Part shown: positions 28,928-38,906 of the stretch, one piece after another
Layout of the letters: each line of letters begins with the position of its first letter
Numbering within the stretch: the first letter of the stretch is position 1
DNA from: Rosettibacter firmus
GTDB lineage: Bacteria; Bacteroidota; Ignavibacteria; Ignavibacteriales; Melioribacteraceae
Assembly (NCBI RefSeq): GCF_036860695.1
Contig: NZ_JAYKGJ010000001.1
Location: forward strand, 62,001 to 126,000
Direction: 5' to 3'
DNA length: 64,000 bases
Translations under genes and position numbers: made by a program
Notes under the pieces: generated by a model
What the model saw: the letters and a program-made list of their open reading frames with translations, nothing else
Told to the model about the DNA's origin: nothing
Database searches by the model: none

Positions 28928-30475
28928 ATGAATAATGAAAAACCAAGAGAACAATGGGGCAGTCGCATTGGATTAATATTAGCAGTTGCCGGTAATGCTA
29001 TTGGTTTAGGAAACTTCTTAAGATTTCCAGTTCAGGCAGCACAAAATGGTGGTGGTGCTTTTATGATTCCTTATTTTGTTTCTTTTTTATTATTAGGAAT
29101 TCCTTTAATGTGGATGGAATGGGGAATTGGAAGATATGGTGGTAAATTCAAACATGGTAGTGCCCCAGGCATGTTCGATGTTTTATGGAAAAATAAAATT
29201 GCAAAATACATTGGTGCATTAGGATTATTTCAATCAACTGTTATTTTAATTTATTATACATATATTGAATCCTGGACGCTTGGCTATAGTTTCTTTTCTA
29301 TTACAAAAAGTTATTTTGGCCTCGAAAACTTTGCTGAAATGAAATCATTTCTTTATGCATATCAAGGTAGATTATCAAACCAATATTTCACCAGTGTAGC
29401 GACTGCTTATTTCTTTATGCTAATTACTTTTTCATTAAACCTATGGGTTTTATATAAAGGGATTTCAAAAGGAATAGAAAAATTAGCAAAAATTGCTATG
29501 CCAGCTCTTTTTCTATTTGCAGTAATAATTGCAATAAGAGTTATAACACTTGGAACTCCAGATCCCTCTCATCCAGAAAATTCTGTTAGCAATGGATTTG
29601 GTTTTATATGGAATCCAGACTTTACAAAATTAGGTGATCCAAAAATCTGGTTAGCTGCTGCAGGTCAAATATTTTTTACCCTATCACTCGGTATGGGAAC
29701 AATTCAAGCTTATGCAAGCTATCTTAAACCTAAAGATGATATAGTTCTTTCTGGTTTAGCAACATCTGCCACAAATGAATTTGCAGAAGTAATACTCGGT
29801 GGTTCAATTGCAATTCCAATTGCTGTTGCATTTTTTGGTATTCCAACAACAATGGATATGGCTAAAGGTGGAGCTTTCGATTTAGGGTTTGCATCAATGC
29901 CTCTTGTATTCGAACGAATTCCATTTGGTGAAATATTTGGTTTCTTATGGTTTATTTTATTATTCTTTGCTGGTATTACTTCTTCTGTAGCAATGGGTCA
30001 ACCCATTATAGCTTTCCTTGAAGATGAATTTGGAATGGATAGAAAAAAAGCAGTTACAACTTTAGGTGTGGGAGTATTTATCTCAATTCAATTTGTAGTT
30101 TTCTTTCTTCAATTTGGATATCTTAATGAATTAGATTACTGGGCTGGTACTTTTGGTCTGGTAGTGTTTGCTTTAGCCGAATCAATTTTATTCATGTGGG
30201 TATTTGGTGCAGAAAAAGCATGGAAAGAAATGAATGAAGGTGGTGATATTCAAATTCCAAAATTATTCTTTTATGTAATGAAATATATTACTCCAACATT
30301 ATTACTTATTATTATGTTATGGTGGTTTATTAATGATGCAATACCAATTTTATTATTAAAAAATGTTGACCCATCAAATCATATATACATCTGGGGTGCA
30401 AGAATTTTTATGATATTATTATTTAGCATATTATGCTGGATGGTTAAAACAGCGTGGTCTAAAGAAAGGAAATAA
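28928..30475 (+). CDS. Sodium:neurotransmitter symporter (NSS/SNF) family transporter
   Basis: 515 residues and about 12 membrane helices. The first helix carries GNAIGLGNFLRFP, the unwound substrate and sodium binding region of LeuT-type transporters, after an N-terminal EQWGSRIG stretch typical of the family. The family imports amino acids with sodium; substrate is not predictable here. AGGA before ATG 28928 supports the start. It is monocistronic and ends in a strong terminator. With the POT protein it gives the cell two routes for amino-acid and peptide uptake. Confidence 0.9.
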   Translation: MNNEKPREQWGSRIGLILAVAGNAIGLGNFLRFPVQAAQNGGGAFMIPYFVSFLLLGIPLMWMEWGIGRYGGKFKHGSAPGMFDVLWKNKIAKYIGALGLFQSTVILIYYTYIESWTLGYSFFSITKSYFGLENFAEMKSFLYAYQGRLSNQYFTSVATAYFFMLITFSLNLWVLYKGISKGIEKLAKIAMPALFLFAVIIAIRVITLGTPDPSHPENSVSNGFGFIWNPDFTKLGDPKIWLAAAGQIFFTLSLGMGTIQAYASYLKPKDDIVLSGLATSATNEFAEVILGGSIAIPIAVAFFGIPTTMDMAKGGAFDLGFASMPLVFERIPFGEIFGFLWFILLFFAGITSSVAMGQPIIAFLEDEFGMDRKKAVTTLGVGVFISIQFVVFFLQFGYLNELDYWAGTFGLVVFALAESILFMWVFGAEKAWKEMNEGGDIQIPKLFFYVMKYITPTLLLIIMLWWFINDAIPILLLKNVDPSNHIYIWGARIFMILLFSILCWMVKTAWSKERK

Positions 30476-30485
30476 AATAATTAGA

Positions 30486-30519
30486 AGGGTTGCCAAAAAA
30501 TTGGCAACCCTGAATTTTT
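30486..30519 (+). terminator. Rho-independent terminator of the NSS transporter gene
   Basis: An 11-bp perfect stem (30486-30496 with 30501-30511, arms AGGGTTGCCAA/TTGGCAACCCT) with an AAAA loop, followed by GAATTTTTG on the plus strand. It lies 10 bases after the transporter stop and just before the end of the convergent pfkA gene. Confidence 0.9.
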
Positions 30520-30522
30520 GTA

Positions 30523-31569
30523 TCAACCAAAAAATGTTTCGGCAACTTTATAGAGTTCCATATCAACAGTTTTTAATTCACCAACTGCTTCTTCTAATTT
30601 TACTGCAACAATATCTTTACCTCTTAAAGCAGCCATGTATCCCCATTGACCTTTATGAACCAATTCAGCAGCAAATACTCCGAGTCTTGTTCCCAATACT
30701 CTATCAAATGCAGTTGGGCTACCACCTCTTTGAATGTAACCTAAAACAGTTGCTCTTGTTTCAAAACCAGTTCGTTTTTCAATTTCTTTTGCAATTACAT
30801 TACCAATGCCACCTAATTTAACATGACCGAATGCATCTACTTCTACATCACTTAAAATTAAAGAACCATCTTTATCAACAGTTTCTTCAGTTTTAATTTT
30901 TGCGCCTTCAGCAATTACTACAATGCTAAATGTTTTTCCTCTTTGATGTCTTTTTGTAATAATCTCACAAACTTCGTTTAAATCAAATGGTTTTTCTGGA
31001 ATTAAAATTACATCTGCTCCACCAGCAATGCCAGCATGAACTGCAATCCAGCCTGCATGACGACCCATTACTTCAACAACCATTACACGGTTATGTGATT
31101 CTGCTGTTGTATGCAATCTATCAATTGCTTCTGTAGCTATATTAACTGCTGTATCAAAACCAAAGGTATAATCTGTAGCATTAAGATCGTTATCAATAGT
31201 TTTAGGAACGCCAACTACTTTAACACCTGCTTTAAAAAGTTTTGATGCAACACCAAGAGTATCTTCGCCACCAATTGCAACCAAGCAATCAATACCAGCT
31301 TGTTTCATATTGTTAATTACTCTTGCTTCGCCATCTTTTTCTTTGTAAACATTTGTTCTTGATGTTCCTAAAATTGTTCCACCACGTGGTAAAATTCCCG
31401 ATATAGCATCGAGATCCAGTGGCATAAAATTATTCTGGAGAATACCACGCCAACCTTCTCTAATTCCAATTGTTTCGTGACCATTCTGAATTGATTTTCT
31501 TACAACAGCTCTAATTACAGCATTAAGTCCCGGGCAATCACCCCCGCCAGTAAGAATTCCTATTTTCAT
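30523..31569 (-). CDS. pfkA: 6-phosphofructokinase, PPi-type residues (probably pyrophosphate-dependent)
   Basis: 348 residues. It phosphorylates fructose 6-phosphate in glycolysis. The N-terminal GGGDCPGLNAVIR binds phosphoryl donor, PKTIDND holds the catalytic Asp (D126), and MGRHAGWIA and RGGSPTAFDR bind sugar phosphate. Where ATP-dependent E. coli Pfk has Gly104 and Gly124, this protein has D103 (GGEDTLG) and K123 (PKTIDND). In the family this D plus K pair marks pyrophosphate-dependent enzymes such as that of Amycolatopsis. The gene converges with the NSS transporter gene and precedes nothing obviously co-transcribed. Donor specificity is a strong inference, not shown. Confidence 0.9.
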   Translation of the reverse strand: MKIGILTGGGDCPGLNAVIRAVVRKSIQNGHETIGIREGWRGILQNNFMPLDLDAISGILPRGGTILGTSRTNVYKEKDGEARVINNMKQAGIDCLVAIGGEDTLGVASKLFKAGVKVVGVPKTIDNDLNATDYTFGFDTAVNIATEAIDRLHTTAESHNRVMVVEVMGRHAGWIAVHAGIAGGADVILIPEKPFDLNEVCEIITKRHQRGKTFSIVVIAEGAKIKTEETVDKDGSLILSDVEVDAFGHVKLGGIGNVIAKEIEKRTGFETRATVLGYIQRGGSPTAFDRVLGTRLGVFAAELVHKGQWGYMAALRGKDIVAVKLEEAVGELKTVDMELYKVAETFFG

Positions 31570-31610
31570 TTTTTACTCCACTAATTATGAATTGAAAGTA
31601 ATTTAAAATT

Positions 31611-33797
31611 TTAGATTAATTTCAGATTTGCAAATTTAGTAAGTAATTGTTTTGTACCATGTTCTTCAAATGCAATAGTAACTTTCTGCATATCACCAGT
31701 TCCATTTATAGCTAATATTTTTCCAATACCAAATACAGCATGAGAAACTCTACTTCCGACTCTCAAAGATCTTCTTTCCTGTTCGTAATAATCGTCATAA
31801 CTTCCCTGATAATATTCATCGTATTCAACATTTGCTCCTGCTTTTCTTCTTCCTGCTCTTCTACTACCAGGACCATAAAGTTCAGTGTATGTAGATTTAT
31901 CTAATTCATCAATAAATCTTGAACGACTTTGATAAGCAACTTCTCCAAAACGATAACGAGATCGTGCATAAGTTAAAAATACTTTTTGTTTAGCTCGAGT
32001 TAGAGCAACATAGAATAATCTTCTTTCTTCTTCTAATTTTGAATCGGAATCGAATTTTGGATTAAGCGGGAATATATCTTCTTCGAGACCAGTTATAAAG
32101 ACAATCGGGAATTCCAGTCCTTTTGCACTATGAACTGTCATCAAAGTTACTGCATTAGATTTTTCATCATATTGATCTACACTTGTTACAAGCGATACTT
32201 CTGCAAGGAAATCGTCTAAAGTTGCGTTGGGATGTTCTCTACAATAATCATGAATTGCAGATATTAATTCTTGAACATTTTCATAATGAGCAAGCGACTC
32301 AGGAGTATTTTCTTCTTTATAAATTTTTAAGATGCCTAATTCGTCTATTAAAGCAGATGTTAATTCTCCAAGAGAAAGTTTATTTTTTAAGTCAATATAT
32401 TTATCCAGAAATAATTTGAATTGTTTTACATTTTTCTGAATTCTTTCTTTAACCTCAATAACTTCAAAAACACGAGCCATTGTTGTAAATAATGATATGT
32501 TTAGTTTACGTGCAAAAGCTATCATCTTCGTAATCGAAGTATTACCAATTCCTCTCTGCGGGAAATTCATTATTCGCAATAAACTCTCTTCGTCATTAGG
32601 ATTAGATAAGACTCTTAGATAAGCAATAATATCTTTAATTTCTTTCCTTCTGTAGAATTCAATTCCACCAACAATTTTATATGGTATACCTTCTCTTCTG
32701 AAAATATCTTCAAAAACACGTGATTGTGAATTTAATCTGTAAAAAATAGCAATATCACTTAATGATATTTTTCTTGTTGAAACTTCTTTTTTAATTCTTT
32801 TTGCAATTTGGAATGCTTCATCTTTTTCGTCTGTTGCTCGTATTAAAGTAATTTCTTCACCGTTATCATTTTCTGTCCACAGAGTTTTTGCAATCTGTTC
32901 AGTATTATTCTTTATAATTGAATCTGCAGCTGCAAGAATAATTTTTGTGGAGCGATAATTTTGTTCAAGTCGGAATATTTTAGCATCCTTGAAATCTTTT
33001 TTAAAGTTGAGCATATTTTTAATATCTGCACCACGCCAGCTATAAATACTTTGTGCATCATCTCCAACCACACAAATTCTGTCTTTAGGTGGACTTAATA
33101 ATTTCAATAATTCATATTGAGCTTTATTGGTATCCTGATATTCATCAACCAGAATATATTTAAACATTTTTTTGTATTTCTGAAGAACTTTTGGTTCTTT
33201 TCTAAATAACTCAATAGGTTTGATCAGTAAATCATCAAAATCCATTGCGTTATTTTCAAAAAGTCGTTTATTGTATTCTTTATAAATTTCCAGGAATTTT
33301 CTATCGGTTAAAGAATTAGTCATTATCTTTTCAAAATCTTCAGGTAAAATCAACTGATTTTTAAGATGACTAATTCGATGTTGCACGCCATTTGGAGTTA
33401 AGCTTTCAAGGTTGATATTTAGATTCTGCATTACGTTTGAAACAAGAGAAACAGAATCTTCTCTATCATATATCGAATAGTTAGGTTTATAATTCAAATA
33501 TTTAGATTCAGCTCTTAAAATTTTAGCTAAAATAGAATGAAAAGTCCCCATCCACAGTTGTTCTGCCTTTTTACCAATCAAGGCTTTGATACGCTCTTTC
33601 ATTTCGCGGGCGGCTTTATTAGTAAACGTAAGAGCTAAAATTGACTCAGGTTCCATTCCTTTTTCTATTAGATAAGCAATTTTATAGGTTAGAACACGGG
33701 TTTTACCTGAGCCAGCCCCCGCTACTACCATATGTGGACCTGCATTATATTCTACAGCCTTACGCTGTTCTTCATTTAAATCATTTAGAAATTTCAT
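31611..33797 (-). CDS. pcrA: UvrD/PcrA-family superfamily 1 DNA helicase
   Basis: 728 residues with all SF1A motifs in order: AGAGSGKT (Walker A, about 27-34), LTFTNKAAREMKER (Ia), VDEYQDTN (Walker B), GDDAQSIYSWRGAD (III), LEQNYRST (IV), TVHSAKGLEFP (V) and YVALTRAKQ (VI). The C-terminal 45 residues form a Tudor-like domain (GSRVSHAVFGIGKI) typical of PcrA, which contacts RNA polymerase. It unwinds DNA 3'-5' in repair and replication restart. UvrD and PcrA cannot be firmly separated in this phylum; the C-terminal domain favours PcrA. It lies 41 bases upstream of pfkA, perhaps co-transcribed. Confidence 0.93.
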   Translation of the reverse strand: MKFLNDLNEEQRKAVEYNAGPHMVVAGAGSGKTRVLTYKIAYLIEKGMEPESILALTFTNKAAREMKERIKALIGKKAEQLWMGTFHSILAKILRAESKYLNYKPNYSIYDREDSVSLVSNVMQNLNINLESLTPNGVQHRISHLKNQLILPEDFEKIMTNSLTDRKFLEIYKEYNKRLFENNAMDFDDLLIKPIELFRKEPKVLQKYKKMFKYILVDEYQDTNKAQYELLKLLSPPKDRICVVGDDAQSIYSWRGADIKNMLNFKKDFKDAKIFRLEQNYRSTKIILAAADSIIKNNTEQIAKTLWTENDNGEEITLIRATDEKDEAFQIAKRIKKEVSTRKISLSDIAIFYRLNSQSRVFEDIFRREGIPYKIVGGIEFYRRKEIKDIIAYLRVLSNPNDEESLLRIMNFPQRGIGNTSITKMIAFARKLNISLFTTMARVFEVIEVKERIQKNVKQFKLFLDKYIDLKNKLSLGELTSALIDELGILKIYKEENTPESLAHYENVQELISAIHDYCREHPNATLDDFLAEVSLVTSVDQYDEKSNAVTLMTVHSAKGLEFPIVFITGLEEDIFPLNPKFDSDSKLEEERRLFYVALTRAKQKVFLTYARSRYRFGEVAYQSRSRFIDELDKSTYTELYGPGSRRAGRRKAGANVEYDEYYQGSYDDYYEQERRSLRVGSRVSHAVFGIGKILAINGTGDMQKVTIAFEEHGTKQLLTKFANLKLI

Positions 33798-33886
33798 AAG
33801 AAATGTAATTTTTAGTTAGTAAATTTAAATAAAACATCAGGTATTATCAATTAATTGAAGTAAAAAAGATTTGTTAGCTAAGAAAT

Positions 33887-35350
33887 TTAAAAATTTCCTT
33901 TTTTTAATTTGCCTAAACCACCACCGAAAGTAGTCACCCATAAGTCATCATTTTTGTCTATCACAATTCCTGAAACTTCTTTACCTGGGATTTGTGAATT
34001 ATACGTGTTATAAAATATTGCGTTCCCAGGATTATCATAAAATTTTGTAAGTCCATCTTTAGTACCAACCCAGATCATGTCATTTTTATCAACATAAATT
34101 GTTTCAATCAAATGCGACGATATTACATTTAGAGTAAGAACTTCCCAGAAACTTCCATTAAATTTAGTAAAACCACCTGTATACCCATTATTCTTACTTG
34201 GTGCATGAGCTACATAAACATTTCCCCTTCTATCACATTTAATTTCTTTAATTATGTTACCCACATTAATCGGTAATCCCATATTATTCATATTATAATG
34301 TGTCCAGCTGATACCATTAAATATACCAATTCCATTCGTACTTGTTCCAATCCATATTTTATTATCTTCATCTATTGCAATAGCAGTAATAAAATTTCCT
34401 GGTACTCCATTTTTGGTATTATATATTACCCAATTACTACCATTATACTTCACAAGTCCATTTTGAGTGCCAATCCATGTATTCCCATTTTTATCAAAAG
34501 CAATAGATGTTACATAATTATCTGGAAGATACGAAGTATAATCTATCCAATTAATACCATTATAAACCTGCAATCCTGTTGCAGTTGCTATCCATAATCT
34601 ATTAAACCTATCAATGGCTAAATCATTGATATTATTATTCAATAAAGGTGAATTTTCATTATTAAAATATGACCAATTTTTCCCATCGAACTTACATAAA
34701 CCTTTATCTCTTGTTCCAATCCATTTAATATTATTACTATCGACAACTATATCAGCTAAAAGATTTGAATTGATACCTGAGTTATTTGTTCGATAACTTA
34801 CCCAAACACTTGTATCTTCAAGTGATAAGTGAAAAAATGATAGGATACTTCCTTTAATAAGAATATTGTTGCTATCAGCTCTGTGTAATCTTTTTGTGTA
34901 TTTTATTTTATATAATCCAGGGAACAAATTATATACAGTAGCAGGAGTTTTTAAGTTTAATAAACTATCGTTTAGATAAATATCAGCACCTGAAGGAAAT
35001 GATGTACAATAGACTTTCCCGTAATGTCCTGGATTTAAATAGTAATTAACCAGTACAGAATCTACTTCGTCAGACTTAAGAAAAATATATAAAGTTGTAT
35101 CTTTGAACAGGTCGAGTTTTAAAGTAAATTTATTTTCGCCTTCTTCGAGCCAATTTAATTTTGCAGGTGTTTTAAGACCAGTATTCTTATTATTAACATA
35201 TATCAAAGCACCAGCAGGTTTACTGTCTATATATATACTAACATTTTTTACAGGCAATTCTTCTGGTTCACTATTATAAACTTCTCTTTCACAAGAAATA
35301 AATGATAGTAAACCAATAAATAAAATTTTTATTAAAATTCTATTGCTCAT
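33887..35350 (-). CDS. PEGA-domain and beta-propeller (Reg_prop) lipoprotein
   Basis: 487 residues with a lipoprotein signal (LLSFISC, C20). Two PEGA domains follow at about 36-105 and 108-175 (SKPAGALIYVNNKNTGLKTPAKL, SFPSGADIYLNDSLL). Six or seven two-component-propeller repeats of about 40 residues come next, with DxxNxxWIGTxxGLxKFxG signatures (about 190-480). Such propellers are usually the periplasmic sensors of hybrid kinases, but here no kinase follows, so it is a stand-alone envelope binding protein. It overlaps the DUF4249-like gene by 4 bases and is the last gene of a TonB-receptor operon. Function unknown; a surface accessory to the receptor is plausible. Confidence 0.82.
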   Translation of the reverse strand: MSNRILIKILFIGLLSFISCEREVYNSEPEELPVKNVSIYIDSKPAGALIYVNNKNTGLKTPAKLNWLEEGENKFTLKLDLFKDTTLYIFLKSDEVDSVLVNYYLNPGHYGKVYCTSFPSGADIYLNDSLLNLKTPATVYNLFPGLYKIKYTKRLHRADSNNILIKGSILSFFHLSLEDTSVWVSYRTNNSGINSNLLADIVVDSNNIKWIGTRDKGLCKFDGKNWSYFNNENSPLLNNNINDLAIDRFNRLWIATATGLQVYNGINWIDYTSYLPDNYVTSIAFDKNGNTWIGTQNGLVKYNGSNWVIYNTKNGVPGNFITAIAIDEDNKIWIGTSTNGIGIFNGISWTHYNMNNMGLPINVGNIIKEIKCDRRGNVYVAHAPSKNNGYTGGFTKFNGSFWEVLTLNVISSHLIETIYVDKNDMIWVGTKDGLTKFYDNPGNAIFYNTYNSQIPGKEVSGIVIDKNDDLWVTTFGGGLGKLKKGNF

Positions 35351-36309
35351 AATTTCAAACCTGGCTTATATCCAAACGATCGAATATAATCATGTGTAAA
35401 TCTTAACACATAATTACTCTTATTGTAAATTCCAAAAACTCCATATCCCCCTTGAATGTTTGAATAATCTGTTTCGTCTAATTTTACTGAATATAAATCT
35501 CGACCCCTTGCAGTAGAATTATAATAGTAACTCAAGTTTTCATCGAGTGAAAGAACTTCGAGAATACAACTGAGAATTTCATAATTACCTTTTTCTGGAT
35601 CACCTTTTGAAATTAGTTCCATTGTTTTATTAATAACTTCTAAGTTTACTGAAAATGCAGAAATATTAGTTGGTTCTGGATAGTCTGGAATATATTCATC
35701 ATTATAAAAGATATAACTTTGTGGGACTAAAGCTATCTTTCTAATTTTTTTACCATTTTCATATTTGAAATAATAAATTCCAAGTCTTGTAACAAATACC
35801 TGATCTTGCTGATTACCATTCCAGACAATTTTTATATAATCTCTATCCTTTGCTGGAATAATAGTATCGCACAATTCTTTTTTAAAAATAATTTTATCTG
35901 GAACAACTGAACTTGATCTTAATTTTTTGCCATCTGGTAGTATTGCTTCAATTTCAACAAAAGAATTTGGTAAAGGTTGAAAATTGTTAGTGTAATAAAC
36001 TTTATATGGATTTTTATAATTATCATATTCCGATCTTTCAATTATAGTATCTTTAAGAATAGATACAATCTCATTTCCATTCCAAAGTCTTATCAATGAA
36101 TTATCTACAGAATGGTTAGTTGAATCTGAATAAGGATCATAATTATTTGACGAATAACTTTTTGAAAGTAAAGCAACTTGAAAAGTTGTATCTGCTCCTA
36201 CTATACAATTGAGAACATACTTTTCTTTAAAATCACCAAACGGATCTAAATTTTCGTTACAGGAAATTATCAATATCAAATTTAATAGCAGGAATATTTT
36301 TAATTTCAT
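35347..36309 (-). CDS. DUF4249-like lipoprotein (TonB receptor partner)
   Basis: 320 residues with a lipobox (LILIISC, C17). The beta-rich body starts LNCIVGADTTFQVALLSKSY and contains PLPNSFVEIEAILPDGKKL, matching the layout of DUF4249 proteins that accompany TonB-dependent receptors in Bacteroidota. It overlaps the receptor gene by one base (TAATG) and the propeller lipoprotein by four, so the three are translationally coupled. By analogy with SusD-type partners it is likely surface-exposed and captures ligand for the receptor, but the ligand is unknown. Family assignment is by pattern and context. Confidence 0.7.
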   Translation of the reverse strand: MKLKIFLLLNLILIISCNENLDPFGDFKEKYVLNCIVGADTTFQVALLSKSYSSNNYDPYSDSTNHSVDNSLIRLWNGNEIVSILKDTIIERSEYDNYKNPYKVYYTNNFQPLPNSFVEIEAILPDGKKLRSSSVVPDKIIFKKELCDTIIPAKDRDYIKIVWNGNQQDQVFVTRLGIYYFKYENGKKIRKIALVPQSYIFYNDEYIPDYPEPTNISAFSVNLEVINKTMELISKGDPEKGNYEILSCILEVLSLDENLSYYYNSTARGRDLYSVKLDETDYSNIQGGYGVFGIYNKSNYVLRFTHDYIRSFGYKPGLKL

Positions 36310-38540
36310 TATAATTCAACCTTAATTGTTGCGGTTGGTAAAAATGGTAACATATTCACACGTTCGCCAGTATCTCTACTGAAATAAAAAATATTTTTCC
36401 TGTTATAAACATTAATCAAATTCACATTTAAAGTAGCTTTAAAAAATCTGATTCTAAATTTTTTTGATATCGAAAAATCAAGTCTATGATAATCAGGTAA
36501 TCTTCCTAAATTTTGTATGCCAAGAATTGTGTAAGGTTTTCTTGGATCGTATTGATACCAGGGAACAAAAATGTTATCAAGATATAATTTATCGTAGTAT
36601 CCAAGAATTTGAGTAAAAGGTAAGCCAGAATTATATAACCATGTAATGCTTGTAGACCAGTCTTTCCCCAGCTTAATTTCAAATATAAAATTTGCTGCGT
36701 GACGAATATCGTACTTGGGATAATATCTTAATCCATTTATTTCTTTATAAGCATAAGCAAATGTATATGAAGAAGAAATATTATATAAATCATTACTATA
36801 CTTCAAAAGAAATTCAATACCAGAAGATTCACCAGTGCCCGATATAAAATCGGGATCTTTGAATAAAACTTTTTTATCATTAAGTAATGGTAAATTTTCT
36901 ATACGTTTATAATAAGCTTCTATATCCAAACTAAAATTATTCATGATGAAAATTTCAAGTCCACCAATGTAATGAAAAGCATTTGGTGGAATTAAATAAG
37001 AAGGCAAAATTATCCAGGGCTCATACAAATTTATAACTTCGTTTTCGTCTGTAATTGTAATTAGTTCTTGTTGATATAAACCAATTGCACCTTTAAATGC
37101 TATAAAAGAAAATGGTTTTAAAGTAAAATTAAATCGGGGTTCAAACACTTTTAATTTTTTATTACCAGATAACGAAGCAAGATTAATTCGAGAACCAATA
37201 TCAATGCCAAGAAATTTCCATCTTAACAATTTGTATTTGCCATAAAAAATAATATTAGCTCCTGATGTAAAAAAATTATTTTCGTTGCCAGTAATGTTTT
37301 CTTTCATAAGATTAGTTTTAATCTGTTTGATATGAAATCCAATATCAAGTTCATCTTTGCTATTAAATACATAAGAAAAATCCATTTGAAGAGTTACATC
37401 CTGAATTTCATTTTTGCTTTGAAGAACACTGCTAAGTTTTGGTATTATTTCTCCTTTGAAATTACTTACAGAAATACCAAGCTCAAAAAATAAAGGGCTA
37501 TCACTAATTTGAAACCATTTAAAACCAAACAAGTTATTTGTCCAATTAAAATCTTCAAAGCGGGGATCATCATTAATTACTTTATCACCACTAAAAAATC
37601 CATTTATAGAAAATTTAGCTCCTTTAATAAATTCAGGATTGGAATAATTCATCTTAAAAGAAAAATCATAAAAATCTGCAGGGACATTTTTATTGTTAAG
37701 GAATTTTTTAAGTATGGATGTTGAATAACTCTTTCTTCCAGCGAGATAAAAAGAACCATCAGGGATTGGTCCTTCTAACATAAACTTACCTGTAAGATAA
37801 CTTGCTGATGCTTTTGCAGAAAAATTATTTTTATTCCCATCTTTTGTAATAATTTTTATAACAGAAGATAGACGATTACCAATTTCGGAATTAAAACCAC
37901 CTTTATAAAATTCAACATTATTTATTATATCAGGATCGATAGCACCAAAAATTCCAAGAGCATGAAATGGATTATACAAAGTAATTCCATCTAATAATAC
38001 TAAATTTTGATTACCTGCACTCCCTCTAACATAAAATCTTGCTGATATATCTCCAGTTGATTGAACTCCAGGTAAATATTGAATGGCTCTAAATAAATCT
38101 GACTCAACACCTTTAGGTAGAGTTTCAATATCTCTGGCAATTAATTTTTGTAGACTTATATCAAGTTCATTTTCTTTATTTATTCTTTCACCAATCTTTT
38201 CAATTGTTTTTAATTCAACGCTTGCAGGAATTAATTTAATATCAAGATGAGTAATTTTATTTTTTACCAAAAATATATTAATAACTTTTGTTCGATAACC
38301 AACATAAGATACTATGAGAGTAAAATTTTTTTCTGCAGGAATTGATGGGATAATAAAATAACCTTTGGAGTCAGTAGAAGTTCCGATTGCAAGTTCTTTT
38401 ATATAAACATTGCCGAAAGCTAAAGGTTCAGAATTTGTTGAATCAGTTACAAGTCCTCTTAAAGTACCTAATGATTGACCATTAACATTACTAACAAAAA
38501 TTAATGATAAATAACAAAGCAGGATAATTCTATATTTCAT
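36309..38540 (-). CDS. TonB-dependent receptor with carboxypeptidase-regulatory N-domain
   Basis: 743 residues. A signal peptide (about 1-21), a CarboxypepD_reg-like domain (about 25-110, with GLVTDSTNSEPL and VSYVGYRTK), a plug domain (LFRAIQYLPGVQSTGDISARFYVRG, about 150-265) and a C-terminal beta-barrel. It is an outer-membrane energised importer and first gene of the operon with the DUF4249-like and propeller lipoproteins. Substrate unknown. The upstream 366-base gap contains a long inverted repeat that would lie in its leader. No sigma/anti-sigma signalling pair is nearby. Confidence 0.88.
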   Translation of the reverse strand: MKYRIILLCYLSLIFVSNVNGQSLGTLRGLVTDSTNSEPLAFGNVYIKELAIGTSTDSKGYFIIPSIPAEKNFTLIVSYVGYRTKVINIFLVKNKITHLDIKLIPASVELKTIEKIGERINKENELDISLQKLIARDIETLPKGVESDLFRAIQYLPGVQSTGDISARFYVRGSAGNQNLVLLDGITLYNPFHALGIFGAIDPDIINNVEFYKGGFNSEIGNRLSSVIKIITKDGNKNNFSAKASASYLTGKFMLEGPIPDGSFYLAGRKSYSTSILKKFLNNKNVPADFYDFSFKMNYSNPEFIKGAKFSINGFFSGDKVINDDPRFEDFNWTNNLFGFKWFQISDSPLFFELGISVSNFKGEIIPKLSSVLQSKNEIQDVTLQMDFSYVFNSKDELDIGFHIKQIKTNLMKENITGNENNFFTSGANIIFYGKYKLLRWKFLGIDIGSRINLASLSGNKKLKVFEPRFNFTLKPFSFIAFKGAIGLYQQELITITDENEVINLYEPWIILPSYLIPPNAFHYIGGLEIFIMNNFSLDIEAYYKRIENLPLLNDKKVLFKDPDFISGTGESSGIEFLLKYSNDLYNISSSYTFAYAYKEINGLRYYPKYDIRHAANFIFEIKLGKDWSTSITWLYNSGLPFTQILGYYDKLYLDNIFVPWYQYDPRKPYTILGIQNLGRLPDYHRLDFSISKKFRIRFFKATLNVNLINVYNRKNIFYFSRDTGERVNMLPFLPTATIKVEL

Positions 38541-38906
38541 AAAATAAATAATAAAATGAGAAAAATTTATTATATCAATTGTAATTTCAAGTGAAGCAAA
38601 CTATTTAATCAACGTATGTATTTTAAAATTATTATACAGTTCAAATAGTAATGAAAAAAAATATTACCCTCGATTAAATTAAACATTCCTGTATACAATA
38701 AAAAATAAAATGTGATAGTAGTATAAATTAATTTTTGATAGAAGCTGGTAAAAATAGAAACTCCTAAATAGTTAAGCTTGATTAGCTAAGTACAAAAATT
38801 CACACTTCTATCAAATCAATTATTATAAAGAATCTTAGTACTCTTTAGAAAAGATTGAGTAATCTAAAAAGTATATTTAGAAATTAATTATTATTAAAAA
38901 TCATAA
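38541..38906. other. Intergenic region with a long inverted repeat
   Basis: 366 bases with no convincing coding frame, between the end of acs and the start of the TonB-receptor gene, both on the minus strand. A 10-bp perfect inverted repeat TTGATAGAAG (38735-38744) and CTTCTATCAA (38805-38814) encloses 60 bases. Inside is a shorter imperfect pairing around TTAAGC...AGCTAA. It could fold as an RNA leader of the receptor gene or be an operator. No known riboswitch consensus was recognised. Confidence 0.55.
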
